A DNA stretch of 64,000 bases, from positions 163,726 through 227,725 of the IMG/VR virus record IMGVR_UViG_3300013120_000738; one strand, given 5' to 3'. How positions within the stretch are numbered: the stretch's first letter is position 1; the number at the start of each line of letters is the position of its first letter. Below are positions 54,230 to 63,013 of the stretch, piece by piece. Made by a program: the position numbers and the translations under genes. The notes under the pieces are model-generated. The model was not told where the DNA came from. It saw nothing but the letters and a program-made list of their open reading frames with translations, and did not search any database. Origin of the DNA: a virus.

Positions 54230-54836
54230 GTCTAAATCCAAGTATCAAAAACGAAAAGAAGCCGGTTTGTGTACCGTATGTGGAACAAAAAAACCCGCTA
54301 AAGGTAAATTCAGTTGTGAATCTTGTCTAAATAAATCACGGAAAAGAAATAAAGAATACAAGAAACGATATAAAGAAGATAATGTATGTAGAAATTGCGG
54401 AAAAGAAACAGACAAATATTTATGTGATAAGTGTAGAAAAGCAAAAAACAAAAGATCGAGTAGAAATAGAAAAGAAAGGATAAAGCGTGGTTTATGTTCG
54501 TGTGGACGAAAGCCTAATGAAGGATATAAAAGATGTGTTGTCTGTATCAAAGGAATGAAGCAATTAAGAATAAAGAATAGAGATAAAGTATTCGAAGCAT
54601 ATGGTGGCCCAATATGTAATTGTTGTGGTGAGACAGAATTACTGTTTCTAACTATTGACCACATCAACAACGATGGGGCAACACACAGAAAAGAACTTGG
54701 TGGGAGAAACTTTGGCGGATCTAGAATGCACAAATGGCTAATCGATAACGATTTTCCGCCTGGGTTCCAGATGTTATGTGCTAACTGCCAATTGGGTAAG
54801 CACTTAAATGGCGGAATTTGCCCACATAAATCATAA
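54228..54836 (+). CDS. HNH endonuclease, free-standing
   Basis: 202 residues, AT-rich. Three zinc-knuckle pairs (CTVCGTKK/CESC, CRNCGK/CDKC, CSCGRK/CVVC) precede an HNH: FLTIDHINNDGATHRKE and MLCANCQLGKH. Shares the IDH-N-DGA-HR and final knuckle with the gene at 24608. Inserted between the PTH2 start and the tRNA. Confidence 0.85.
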   Translation: MSKSKYQKRKEAGLCTVCGTKKPAKGKFSCESCLNKSRKRNKEYKKRYKEDNVCRNCGKETDKYLCDKCRKAKNKRSSRNRKERIKRGLCSCGRKPNEGYKRCVVCIKGMKQLRIKNRDKVFEAYGGPICNCCGETELLFLTIDHINNDGATHRKELGGRNFGGSRMHKWLIDNDFPPGFQMLCANCQLGKHLNGGICPHKS

Positions 54837-54902
54837 TTATGTTGTCACGTCATCTCATTGATCCTTACATGATTTTTGCTCTAGATTTTAAATACGTCAG
54901 AG

Positions 54903-54976
54903 CGCCCCCGGCAGGATTCGAACCTGCAACACACTGTTTTGAAGACAGCCGAGCTAACCAATTGCCCCACGGGGGC
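54903..54976 (-). tRNA. tRNA with anticodon UCA (opal suppressor, Trp-like)
   Basis: Complete cloverleaf of 74 nt: acceptor GCCCCCG/CGGGGGC, D-stem GGGC/GCTC with loop AATTGGTTA, anticodon stem GCTGT/ACAGT with loop CTTCAAA, 5-nt variable region, T-stem GCAGG/CCTGC with loop TTCGAAT. Positions 34-36 are TCA, so it reads UGA. Short variable arm excludes selenocysteine tRNA. G73 and overall shape suit tryptophan. CCA is not encoded. Confidence 0.88.
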
Positions 54977-54992
54977 GACAAGATAGAAATAC

Positions 54993-55676
54993 ATGCTACA
55001 ACATCAAAATAAATTCATCATTGTCGCAGGTAATAGAACAGGATCATCATGGCTCGTACACCTATTAGGACAGCACCCAGAAGTGATATGCTTCGACGAA
55101 GTCCTAAATGACACCACGAATTCAGAAGTTGGTACCAGCATTCGCCTCCAACACCTATACTTCAGCCAAACTAGTATGAGAAGAAGAGCACAAGTTAATA
55201 GGGTAGCTGGTTTTAAAATTATATATTGGCGTCTAACCGAACAAGTACACAGATTTATAGAAGACCACAACGTTCTAGTAATTCACCTGTTAAGACGCAA
55301 TCTAGTAGACTGCATGGTATCCCAACTTGTAGCAAAACAAACTAAAATCTGGCACGTCTATGATAATCAAGATTATGAGGGTCGACTAGCTGAATATAAT
55401 GCTACCAGAATACATATCAAACCATCTAAAATGCACACTTGCTTTAGAAAAAGAGAACAAGCAATAAATGATCTTGAAGGCCGACACAGAACATTATTAT
55501 TCTATTATGAGGACCTACCTAGCATAGATGATATTCATGATTTCTTAGGAATAGAAAGAGTCGATGTTGGCGGTGCTATATTAAAGCAACGCAGAGCACC
55601 AAAAAATGTGATAGTTACGAACTATGAAGAACTAGAAAAAGAATTCAGAGATACTAAGTATCAATGGATGTTCTAA
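54993..55676 (+). CDS. Sulfotransferase
   Basis: 227 residues. FIIVAGNRTGSSWLVHLLGQ is the 5' PAPS-binding loop and VIHLLRRNLVDCMVSQL the 3'-phosphate motif of Stf0/carbohydrate sulfotransferases. It transfers sulfate from PAPS to a sugar or other hydroxyl. On the plus strand right after the tRNA, without a clear ribosome site. Its 3' end overlaps a convergent gene by 23 bp. Confidence 0.8.
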   Translation: MLQHQNKFIIVAGNRTGSSWLVHLLGQHPEVICFDEVLNDTTNSEVGTSIRLQHLYFSQTSMRRRAQVNRVAGFKIIYWRLTEQVHRFIEDHNVLVIHLLRRNLVDCMVSQLVAKQTKIWHVYDNQDYEGRLAEYNATRIHIKPSKMHTCFRKREQAINDLEGRHRTLLFYYEDLPSIDDIHDFLGIERVDVGGAILKQRRAPKNVIVTNYEELEKEFRDTKYQWMF

Positions 55677-56391
55677 ACACATGCTCGTACTGTTTAATAA
55701 ATTTCTCGTACCCTATCTCTTTTAGATGGGCTGGTGTAGCAATATGTGTTGGAGGTACAAATTTAGCAAGCTTATCCTCACGACACTGAAGATTACCTAC
55801 ACCAAATTTCAATAATAACCTCATCAAAGCTTTGAGAGAAGCCTCAATCACTGGTGTATCATTAGTACTACGAATCATCCGCTTAAATAAGTTCAGCGGC
55901 ATATCTCCACCATCTCTAAAACCATAACCACAACGACCTCTAGCATTTGTTATATTATGGCGATGTTCTTCATCTGATAATTCTATCGGCTGAACAAACT
56001 TCATTCTAGCACTGACAATCTTCTCCCACCCAGCAAGACTAGTAACTAATAAAGCATTCTTACTTTCTGCTGCATTACCATGATCGACATATGTGTCCAT
56101 AATAGACACTAACATACGAAAATTAGTAATACTCAACCAGTACTCATGATGCCCCTCAAAGACTTCCTTAAATAGTTCCCAATCATCTTGCCATGGTTTC
56201 TTCTTTAGCTTTCGACGTAGCCTAGCTATCAATCTCTTTATAAGTATACTATCGCATTCAGTTTTCTCTTGTAATTCCTCCAAGCTTATTTTGATATAAG
56301 GATCGTGTTCAGCCCTTCTCATTCCTCTCTTGAAGGCACAAGCACAACTATGCTTTTCATCCGCACAAGGTCTATATGACGAGCCACTCAT
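55654..56391 (-). CDS. Hypothetical protein, 245 residues
   Basis: ATG at 56391; stop in the sulfotransferase 3' end. Helical, basic middle (RLIARLRRKLKKKPWQDDW), a possible Cys pair at the N-terminus (CACAFKRG). No family recognised. Confidence 0.65.
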   Translation of the reverse strand: MSGSSYRPCADEKHSCACAFKRGMRRAEHDPYIKISLEELQEKTECDSILIKRLIARLRRKLKKKPWQDDWELFKEVFEGHHEYWLSITNFRMLVSIMDTYVDHGNAAESKNALLVTSLAGWEKIVSARMKFVQPIELSDEEHRHNITNARGRCGYGFRDGGDMPLNLFKRMIRSTNDTPVIEASLKALMRLLLKFGVGNLQCREDKLAKFVPPTHIATPAHLKEIGYEKFIKQYEHVFRTSIDT

Positions 56392-56737
56392 TAGCAAACT
56401 CGTTGATCTTGAGTTCCAAATCCTCTACCTTGTTTAGTAGCTCTATTCCTTCTTCCAGTTTTTCATCTGGAGTATCAGGACCTAATCTAGACCTCCAGAA
56501 GTCCAATTTAAGCTGAGTTAATGCATATTCTCTTTGAAGAGGATGCACCTTCATAGCTATATGCCATTCTCTTCTACAATTATGGCATAACCATGCTATG
56601 AGACCAAAAGCCATTTGGACCTCAGCACAAAGGATAGCTTCTACCTTCTGCTCCTCGTCATATTCTTCATCGAAACTTCCACTACCACATCTCGAGCAAG
56701 GTTTAGGAATTACTTGTATACCAGGACCGTCAAACAT
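56372..56737 (-). CDS. Zinc-containing hypothetical protein, 121 residues
   Basis: CSRCGSG and WLCHNCRREW form a two-part four-Cys site, then helices (LLNKVEDLELKINEF). ATG overlaps the upstream TGA. No family recognised. Confidence 0.7.
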   Translation of the reverse strand: MFDGPGIQVIPKPCSRCGSGSFDEEYDEEQKVEAILCAEVQMAFGLIAWLCHNCRREWHIAMKVHPLQREYALTQLKLDFWRSRLGPDTPDEKLEEGIELLNKVEDLELKINEFANEWLVI

Positions 56738-57140
56738 GATGACTCCATAAACATTGGTTTTCGTTTGCAACTCTATAATCATCGCGAAAACGAGCCGCCA
56801 TAGCTGCTCTATCTTCGTCGTTCAAATACCTTCTGAGGTAGGTCATATTCTCATCATGACCAAGACATATCTTGATGGTCTTCAACCCAAGTTTAAATAG
56901 TATTGCATTTCTGGTAGCACTAGTCACACCATTTGCGGCGTTAAACCTAAATGTACCATTCTCAAAGTAAAGACCCTCATACCTTACACAACTATCCTCC
57001 ATCTGTATAATAAAGCACACATGAATGACTGGTTCGAATCTCGGATCGAACAAATTAGCAGGAGATATAATCTGAGACGGATTAGTATTACTCAAGGCTT
57101 TCAAAAGAGCCCACTCAGGATGATGTGTTATTTTCGTCAA
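56730..57140 (-). CDS. Hypothetical protein, 136 residues
   Basis: TTG start with GAGGCCTACA upstream, stop TGA. Mixed fold; GVTSATRNAILFKLGLKTIKIC in the middle. No family recognised. Confidence 0.6.
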   Translation of the reverse strand: MTKITHHPEWALLKALSNTNPSQIISPANLFDPRFEPVIHVCFIIQMEDSCVRYEGLYFENGTFRFNAANGVTSATRNAILFKLGLKTIKICLGHDENMTYLRRYLNDEDRAAMAARFRDDYRVANENQCLWSHHV

Positions 57141-57417
57141 TGTAGGCCTCTTCTAAATGCTCAATAGAATGTAGGACTTCCTCTATAGTTTTCATAGGTA
57201 CCTTAGGTCTTGTACTGTGATGGATAAGAATTACTATAGTTCTGCGCTTTAGTGACCCGTCTAGTAATCCCTTCATGCCCCTACTGATACTTCTAATAGC
57301 ATCAGCTAACTTCTCAACATCAGGAGCTTTTTGACCTTTTGGCTTTGATGGGCGAGGAGTAGTAGGTGGATTAGGATTTTGCCCACCTTTGCTCGGATGC
57401 ACAGCTGGTTTTGTCAT
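57115..57417 (-). CDS. Hypothetical protein, 100 residues
   Basis: ATGA overlap with RfbB. A Pro/Lys-rich N-terminus, then helical (DVEKLADAIRSISRGMKGLL). No family recognised. Confidence 0.65.
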   Translation of the reverse strand: MTKPAVHPSKGGQNPNPPTTPRPSKPKGQKAPDVEKLADAIRSISRGMKGLLDGSLKRRTIVILIHHSTRPKVPMKTIEEVLHSIEHLEEAYIDENNTSS

Positions 57418-58406
57418 CTCCAGGCCTCGTTGTTTTTATACCAGTCAATACATCCATCGAGGCCTTCACCAAGTTCTATTTTAGGTGTCCAACCTGTAGC
57501 ACGCAGCTTGTCACAATTAAGAGCATATCTCCTATCATGTCCAGGTCTGATATCGAAGTCGTCAATGTGTTTAATGAGGTCAGCCGACTTACCAAGGCGA
57601 GCAAGAATCCTGGTAGCCAATTCGTTATTAGTTAATTCTTGACTACCAGCAACATGCCAAATCTCACCCCCAGGCAATTCCTCTCGCTTTTTCAATATAT
57701 GAAGTATAGCCTCAACATGGTCTTGAACGTGTAACCACTGGCGGACATGCTCTCCATCACCGTAAACTGGTAATGATTCGTCATTTAATGCCTTGCCAAC
57801 AAAGACTGGGATAGCTTTTTGAGGATGCTGGTAAGGGCCATAATTATTCTCAGTCCTTGTGACTGCAGTCCACATATGAAATGTGTGGAAGTATGAGATT
57901 GCTAGAGCATCAGCGCCAGCTTTGGATGCCGAGTATGGGTTTCTTGGGCATAATGGTGCATCTTCCTTATACGCACCTTCCAGGATCTGGCCATAGACCT
58001 CATCGGTTGATACATTAATAAATGCTCCAACCCTTTGTCTACGGGCTTCTTCCAGCATGTTAGCCGTACCAAGTGTATTGGCTTCGATAAATGGCCTGGG
58101 ATCTCTGATGGAATGGTCCACAAAGGTACGAGCTGCGAAATGCACTATAGCATCTACGTGCTCACAAAGTCCAGAGATATCACCATTTATGTCACCGTAA
58201 GTGATTCTCAGAAATCCTTCTTCACTAGCACGACGTATCCATGGTGAATCTTCAAGTCTCGGACGAGTCCATTCCGTCGTATCCCTAGCAAATGCCGTCA
58301 CCTTTGAGATATCAGTACCGATTTCATTGTACTTCATGCTCAAAACGTGTCTCACGAAAGCACTACCAATAAAACCGCGCGCTCCAGTTACGAGGACGTG
58401 GGACAT
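57414..58406 (-). CDS. rfbB: dTDP-glucose 4,6-dehydratase-like SDR enzyme
   Basis: 330 residues. VTGARGFIGSAF is the NAD-binding loop; VSTDEVYG with the catalytic Thr-Asp-Glu, NPYSASKAGAD with the YxxxK pair and RTENNYGPYQHPQKAIP are the RfbB/RmlB signatures. It makes dTDP-4-keto-6-deoxyglucose from the RfbA product. ATG behind GGAGGAAGAA; overlaps the end of an HNH gene. Confidence 0.9.
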   Translation of the reverse strand: MSHVLVTGARGFIGSAFVRHVLSMKYNEIGTDISKVTAFARDTTEWTRPRLEDSPWIRRASEEGFLRITYGDINGDISGLCEHVDAIVHFAARTFVDHSIRDPRPFIEANTLGTANMLEEARRQRVGAFINVSTDEVYGQILEGAYKEDAPLCPRNPYSASKAGADALAISYFHTFHMWTAVTRTENNYGPYQHPQKAIPVFVGKALNDESLPVYGDGEHVRQWLHVQDHVEAILHILKKREELPGGEIWHVAGSQELTNNELATRILARLGKSADLIKHIDDFDIRPGHDRRYALNCDKLRATGWTPKIELGEGLDGCIDWYKNNEAWR

Positions 58407-58954
58407 TTCTTCCTCCAATTAGCCACATGTTGGCACATTTGTATAAAATGATCGTTACCAAATCGTTGTTTCATCATATTGATGTCTTTGTGAACCCATT
58501 GAACATTACCGACAACATAACCAGATTCACTATTAATCCGATCTAATGACGCAGTAAAATCACCAGCACAAAAGCTAGTATGATTTTTAGGGAATGTTAG
58601 AAGTAAGCCGCTCAGAGCACACAATTTCTTTTGTTTAATAAATAAGTCCCAGAGATATTCGATTTTCAAATCAAATGGAATTTTACGGCGCTTGGCATGT
58701 CGTTTCATCTTAGCCACTATTGTGGTGCTTAATTCACCGACACCAAGCCAATAGGGACTCTTCTCTCTCCGATATTGTGTTAATAAGCAACCACAACTTT
58801 TAACACCTCTCCCTTTCTTTTTCAAATTACTTCTGGCTACCTCAGTCGTATTGCCACATTCACATTGACATAACCAATACGTTGATTTGTGAGATTCTGG
58901 CCTGTCTGGTGCTCTCCCAATAACTGTCAGCTTACCAAATTCTTCACCAATCAT
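58388..58954 (-). CDS. HNH endonuclease (AP2/NUMOD-like)
   Basis: 188 residues. N-terminal EFGKLTVIGRAPDR and CQCECGNTTEVARSNL zinc-like segment, then ASLDRINSESGYVVGNVQW, the end of an HNH core. It is related to the gene at 60168, which has the same EFGKLTVIG and SLDRI-GNV-WVHK blocks. It lies between RfbA and RfbB in the same orientation, so it has invaded the sugar operon. Confidence 0.8.
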   Translation of the reverse strand: MIGEEFGKLTVIGRAPDRPESHKSTYWLCQCECGNTTEVARSNLKKKGRGVKSCGCLLTQYRREKSPYWLGVGELSTTIVAKMKRHAKRRKIPFDLKIEYLWDLFIKQKKLCALSGLLLTFPKNHTSFCAGDFTASLDRINSESGYVVGNVQWVHKDINMMKQRFGNDHFIQMCQHVANWRKKCPTSS

Positions 58955-58984
58955 GATGTTCTCCCAATAAACCTACGAGTTTGT

Positions 58985-59734
58985 TTACTCTAGGTTTGAT
59001 TGGGATCGTATTTTATCTGTTGCTTCTAAGAATTGTGGAACTGATTGACCAAGATCGAACCACTCGCCAACAAGGCGAGTATAATGGAGCTGATCCCTCT
59101 GTAGATATGTATAAAGCAAGTCCGTTACTTCATACTCGCCACGAGCAGATGGTTGTAATCTGTTAATTCTAAGCCAAACGTTATGATCAAATAAGTATAA
59201 ACCAGTAACCCCTAAATTACTTATTGGTTTTTCAGGTTTCTCTACAATGCTAACTGGTTTATCATCTTCTAATACAAGAACTCCCATGCTTGATGGATCT
59301 TCCGTTTCCGTTACCCAAACATGAGCACCGGAACCTTGATTTGCCTCAAAAGACTCTATATCTCTAGCAATAATAGGTTGATCTTCAGCAGAAAAAATAT
59401 TATCTGCTAACATAACAAGCACAGACTCACCATCATCAACGAAAGGGTACCCATACTTGATAGCGTCAGCAATTCCTCTAGGATCTTTCTGAACAGCAAG
59501 ATAAGTAATAAATCTATTATATGGTGGCTCACCACAACTAATCAAACGACCGTAACCAGCCATGTCCTCAGGAGTAGTAACTATAAGAACTGAATCTATA
59601 TGAAGTTTATCAAATAACGCAAAAGCATGCCCTATCATGGGCTGCTTACCAACAGGCAACAAATGCTTATTGACTCCAAGAGTCAATGGGAATAATCTAC
59701 TACCTGTTCCGCCAGCTAATATGATGCCTTTCAT
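58985..59734 (-). CDS. rfbA: Glucose-1-phosphate thymidylyltransferase-like enzyme
   Basis: 249 residues. IILAGGTGSRLFPLTLGVNK is the nucleotide-binding signature, then LLPVGKQPMIG, MLADNIF and VEKPEKPIS. Makes dTDP-glucose from dTTP and glucose-1-phosphate, feeding RfbB. The family is usually about 290 residues, so this one is a short form, as in many phage versions. No clear ribosome site. Confidence 0.88.
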   Translation of the reverse strand: MKGIILAGGTGSRLFPLTLGVNKHLLPVGKQPMIGHAFALFDKLHIDSVLIVTTPEDMAGYGRLISCGEPPYNRFITYLAVQKDPRGIADAIKYGYPFVDDGESVLVMLADNIFSAEDQPIIARDIESFEANQGSGAHVWVTETEDPSSMGVLVLEDDKPVSIVEKPEKPISNLGVTGLYLFDHNVWLRINRLQPSARGEYEVTDLLYTYLQRDQLHYTRLVGEWFDLGQSVPQFLEATDKIRSQSNLE

Positions 59735-59750
59735 AATATCTATATACAGC

Positions 59751-59775
59751 AGTGGGCACCCATTGGGTGCCCACT
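59751..59775. terminator. Perfect hairpin terminator
   Basis: AGTGGGCACC pairs with GGTGCCCACT across a 5-nt loop, between the secreted peptide gene and RfbA. Confidence 0.7.
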
Positions 59776-59808
59776 ACCTCGCGTCGGCTCGGCGCTGCGA
59801 AAGAGAAT

Positions 59809-60072
59809 CTAGTGACAGCATCTGAAACGGCCGAAGAATCGTCTAACCGGCTGCCTAGCAAAGACCCGTTTGAAAGGCCTACAAACCCTAGCGTGGCACG
59901 CCCCCTTCTGGACTGCCTCCTTCTGAACGACCGTCTTCTGTACTGGTTCGTCAGTAGCCACCATCACAACACAATGGCCGCCAGAGCATCGCTTGATAAT
60001 CCGTGCGTCCGCTTTTGAAACGAATGCGGACACGACCAACAGTGCAACAAGTACAATAACAATCCTTCTCAT
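59809..60072 (-). CDS. Secreted Cys-rich basic peptide
   Basis: 87 residues, ATG behind AAGGAGAGATT. RRIVIVLVALLVVSAFVSKADA is a classical signal peptide (22 residues, shortened as RRIVIVLVALLVV...SKADA) with a plausible Ala-x-Ala cleavage; the mature part is basic with five Cys. Could be exported by the host and act in the envelope. No family recognised. Confidence 0.75.
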   Translation of the reverse strand: MRRIVIVLVALLVVSAFVSKADARIIKRCSGGHCVVMVATDEPVQKTVVQKEAVQKGACHARVCRPFKRVFARQPVRRFFGRFRCCH

Positions 60073-60167
60073 AATCTCTCCTTCTTTTGAATTCTAATTT
60101 ATATTTACGTTGCCTTTAGCACCCATAAACATAACACGTGATGTTATTCTTAATCAAATTTTATATT

Positions 60168-60953
60168 ATGAGAACACCCATAAAAGTTGGCGACCAATAT
60201 GGTCAATGGACAATAATCGAGAAGATACGAAGAAGTCCAAAGCATTATGCTTGGAAGTGTCGGTGTAAATGTGGTGCTATTAGAACGATATATTCTCCAC
60301 GATCAAGTTTTGAACGTTGCCAAGCATGTAAATCAACCAACAAAGAAAAACAAGATAGCCTCATAGAAAAAGAATTCGGTAAACTAACGGTGATAGGAGA
60401 AACAACAAAATATGGACGAAAACGATGGAAGTGTGTATGCGAGTGTGGTGCAGAAGTGACTCGTTCGACATATTCTTTAACATCGGGGAGTTCAACGAAA
60501 TGCCGCGAATGTTCTTATAAATCAATGCGACTAAATGGCAAAATGTCATACCAGCGATATTTTATTATTATGAATGGTGCTAAGAAAAGAAATATTACAT
60601 TCAATCCTGAACTTACGCGTGAATTTCTAAATAAATTGTTCGCTGAACAGAATAAAAGATGTGCTATTTCAGGGATGCCTATAAAATTCGCCGACACAGG
60701 AAAATTATCTCAGAAAGGCGAAGATACTGCGTCGTTAGATAGAATAGATTCCAATAAACCTTACGAAATTGGTAATGTTCATTGGGTACACAAAGTTGTG
60801 AATATTATGAAAGGTCGCCTACCACTAGAAGAATTTGTCAGATGGTGTAAACAAATTACAGCAAATCAAACCGGGTTTGAAAATAGCGACGTCCCATCTG
60901 ATGTCTATACACAGTCAAATTGGTTGTTTGGTACACCAAGTGATATCACTTAA
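60168..60953 (+). CDS. HNH endonuclease (AP2/NUMOD-like)
   Basis: 261 residues, AT-rich, opposite strand to its neighbours. Two EFGKLTVIG-type repeats (one as VGDQYGQWTIIEK), each with CxCG zinc pairs, then TASLDRIDSNKPYEIGNVHW and a helical end. Related to the HNH gene at 58388. ATG at 60168 lacks a strong ribosome site. Ends 8 bp inside the convergent gene. Confidence 0.82.
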   Translation: MRTPIKVGDQYGQWTIIEKIRRSPKHYAWKCRCKCGAIRTIYSPRSSFERCQACKSTNKEKQDSLIEKEFGKLTVIGETTKYGRKRWKCVCECGAEVTRSTYSLTSGSSTKCRECSYKSMRLNGKMSYQRYFIIMNGAKKRNITFNPELTREFLNKLFAEQNKRCAISGMPIKFADTGKLSQKGEDTASLDRIDSNKPYEIGNVHWVHKVVNIMKGRLPLEEFVRWCKQITANQTGFENSDVPSDVYTQSNWLFGTPSDIT

Positions 60954-61380
60954 CTTTCCCAGAGTTGGATATTGGTTCAAAAACTATTTCGTTTACGTCT
61001 TCAAGTTTCGCCCAAAATCGGGCTCCTTTAAATTTTTGCTGGCGGTCGGACACAGAAGTATCCTCCTCAGGCTGGTGGTGCCAACGACGGCCACCACTCT
61101 TTGAGACCTTAGCACGTTCCTTATCATTGGGGGCGAATTTGACCCAGAATGTAATGCTGTCCCACTCGCTCTTACCCTTCCGGATGTATATCCTATCCAC
61201 CTGTAAGACCGTCCCCTTCTCAAGGACTGCAAGGATTGATCTCGTATCGCCGTAACTATATGTTAATCCTGGCTGAAGCCTCGTCAGCAAGGAATCGTTG
61301 CGGCCTTCGGTGAATAGTGGGAATTCCCAATCGTCTGTCAGGCGGATTTGATGTCCAATCGATGGTACGTAGAACTTCAT
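60946..61380 (-). CDS. Hypothetical protein, 144 residues
   Basis: TGATG overlap with the upstream gene. Beta-rich with basic loops. No family recognised. Confidence 0.7.
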   Translation of the reverse strand: MKFYVPSIGHQIRLTDDWEFPLFTEGRNDSLLTRLQPGLTYSYGDTRSILAVLEKGTVLQVDRIYIRKGKSEWDSITFWVKFAPNDKERAKVSKSGGRRWHHQPEEDTSVSDRQQKFKGARFWAKLEDVNEIVFEPISNSGKVK

Positions 61381-61811
61381 CAGATGTCCTCCACAAAGCT
61401 TGCTATTGCAGCGTTGATTATTTCTTTGTTCTCGGTATTGAGAACGAACGGTGAATCTGCTAGATCTCGACGCGCAATATAAAATACCTCACCATCCGTG
61501 AGGAATTCGTCGTCATCTTGTGCACCAGTCCTTATTCGCCAAGGATACTCGACCTTGACGTAGAACCAGCATAATTTGTCGGGGACAACAAGATCAGCCC
61601 CCATCACATCGAATTGCGCGAACCGCTTGCCATCTTGCCTCAGAACGGCTATCGAGACCTCGGTTACGCGGAGTGTGTTACCACCGAATGTGGCATTCTG
61701 TGGTTCCCACGTAGAATTGTGGTACCTCTTGTTTTTCAGCTTCTTTAGATCTATCTGAGCGTCTGGCTGAAACTCAAGAGGTTCCTTTTTAATCGTCAGA
61801 CTCGTCGGCAT
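61380..61811 (-). CDS. CWFYV-family protein, short form
   Basis: 143 residues, ATG with GGAGATTGCG upstream. VVPDKLCWFYVKVEYPWR and an ending EIINAAIASFVEDI match the blocks shared by the larger proteins at 37684 and 40376. Function unknown. Confidence 0.7.
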   Translation of the reverse strand: MPTSLTIKKEPLEFQPDAQIDLKKLKNKRYHNSTWEPQNATFGGNTLRVTEVSIAVLRQDGKRFAQFDVMGADLVVPDKLCWFYVKVEYPWRIRTGAQDDDEFLTDGEVFYIARRDLADSPFVLNTENKEIINAAIASFVEDI

Positions 61812-62796
61812 CGCAATCTCCGTGGCTGCAACATTCGTCCTGGGCAGCGTCTTCGGCGGCATGTAGGACCATTTCGTCCTCTGGGCTCATGCCATTTGTC
61901 TCTTCCGCATCACCGGCAAGAGCCTTCGTGAGCATATTACCAAGGATCGATCGCTTCACGGTCTTTTGTTCATAATTGTCGGGGATATTCTTACCACCGC
62001 TGATTAGGACTTCGAGATCCATTGGAGTCTCGACGACAACGTACTCGACTTCGCCGAACATCAGTGCGACCGTCTGAATCAATTCGTCCACTTTGCCGAT
62101 CATAGCACCGAATAGCGGCGTCGGGCTCTTTGTGATCTGCTCGTAGATGTGTTTGACCTTCTTGAGGGTCAGGACTGTCGGATCGTCAGCGGGCATCAGA
62201 GTCCACATGCCGCCGTTTGTGATCGGCCGGAGAGTCATCGTGGCGTGGTCGACAATATATCCATCTTGCTTGAGGAGTCGTACGTCCATTTCGACGAGGG
62301 CTACACTTTCGCCGTGGCCTGCATGGTACAATCCGAAGTGGCCAATAATTGGCTTGTCCTCGTCCTCTTTCTCCGGTGGCTGAAACTCACTGGCGAACTC
62401 TTGAAGGGCCTCGAGAACGCTTTCGTCGTCTGGAATGCAGACAACAATTTCATCACCGTCGATCTTGCCGATGTTAATTGGTTCACCGTCTTCGATCTCG
62501 ACCTGCCACAACTTCCACTCGTCACAGTCCACATAGACATCGTGAGAGCCATCCTCGTTCGTTTTCAAGTACGTGACCTGAATTGAACTCGATAGGATTT
62601 GAAGGTCAGACAGGACTTCCACCCAGATGTTGTGGCCGTCGTTTGTTTCTTGGCAACCGGGGGCGGGTTCTCGATCGGCGTACTCTTCAAAGTACTCTTC
62701 TGGAGATCTTCCCCAATTCTTGATGAATTCTGTTCGCTTACCCGCGTCGTCGATCGCTTTGATGCACTCTTCTCGTGAGGTAGGAAGTGTCGTCAT
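61789..62796 (-). CDS. Acidic hypothetical protein, 335 residues
   Basis: ATG behind AGGGGAAACGAA. Mixed fold, strongly acidic, with a C-terminal Cys/His/Asp tail (DECCSHGDCDADES). No family recognised. Confidence 0.7.
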   Translation of the reverse strand: MTTLPTSREECIKAIDDAGKRTEFIKNWGRSPEEYFEEYADREPAPGCQETNDGHNIWVEVLSDLQILSSSIQVTYLKTNEDGSHDVYVDCDEWKLWQVEIEDGEPINIGKIDGDEIVVCIPDDESVLEALQEFASEFQPPEKEDEDKPIIGHFGLYHAGHGESVALVEMDVRLLKQDGYIVDHATMTLRPITNGGMWTLMPADDPTVLTLKKVKHIYEQITKSPTPLFGAMIGKVDELIQTVALMFGEVEYVVVETPMDLEVLISGGKNIPDNYEQKTVKRSILGNMLTKALAGDAEETNGMSPEDEMVLHAAEDAAQDECCSHGDCDADESDD

Positions 62797-63013
62797 TTCG
62801 TTTCCCCTGTAGGTCTTTAGTCAAGCTTGGGTGGAGGCAAGCCATCGCTCCAAGCTTGTACAGATCCCTCTTCGTGTTGATGACCATGACGACATCTTCA
62901 TCATGGCCGGTTATTAATAGCAGATCGTCCTTCAAGACAAATCCACTAACTCTGGTTGGTTTCAGCGACGGAAAAAGATTCTTCGCCGCTTTCTTCGCTG
63001 CTCGCCAAATCAT
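62738..63013 (-). CDS. Hypothetical protein, 91 residues
   Basis: Overlaps both neighbours by about 60 bp. Beta-rich (GFVLKDDLLLITGHDEDVV). The C-terminal 15 residues are basic and lie in the next gene. No family recognised. Confidence 0.6.
   Translation of the reverse strand: MIWRAAKKAAKNLFPSLKPTRVSGFVLKDDLLLITGHDEDVVMVINTKRDLYKLGAMACLHPSLTKDLQGKRNDDTSYLTRRVHQSDRRRG

Noticed and set aside
54903-54976. tRNA-Sec as identity of the UCA tRNA
   Set aside because: Variable arm is only 5 nt and the stems have canonical lengths; selenocysteine tRNAs have a long variable arm.
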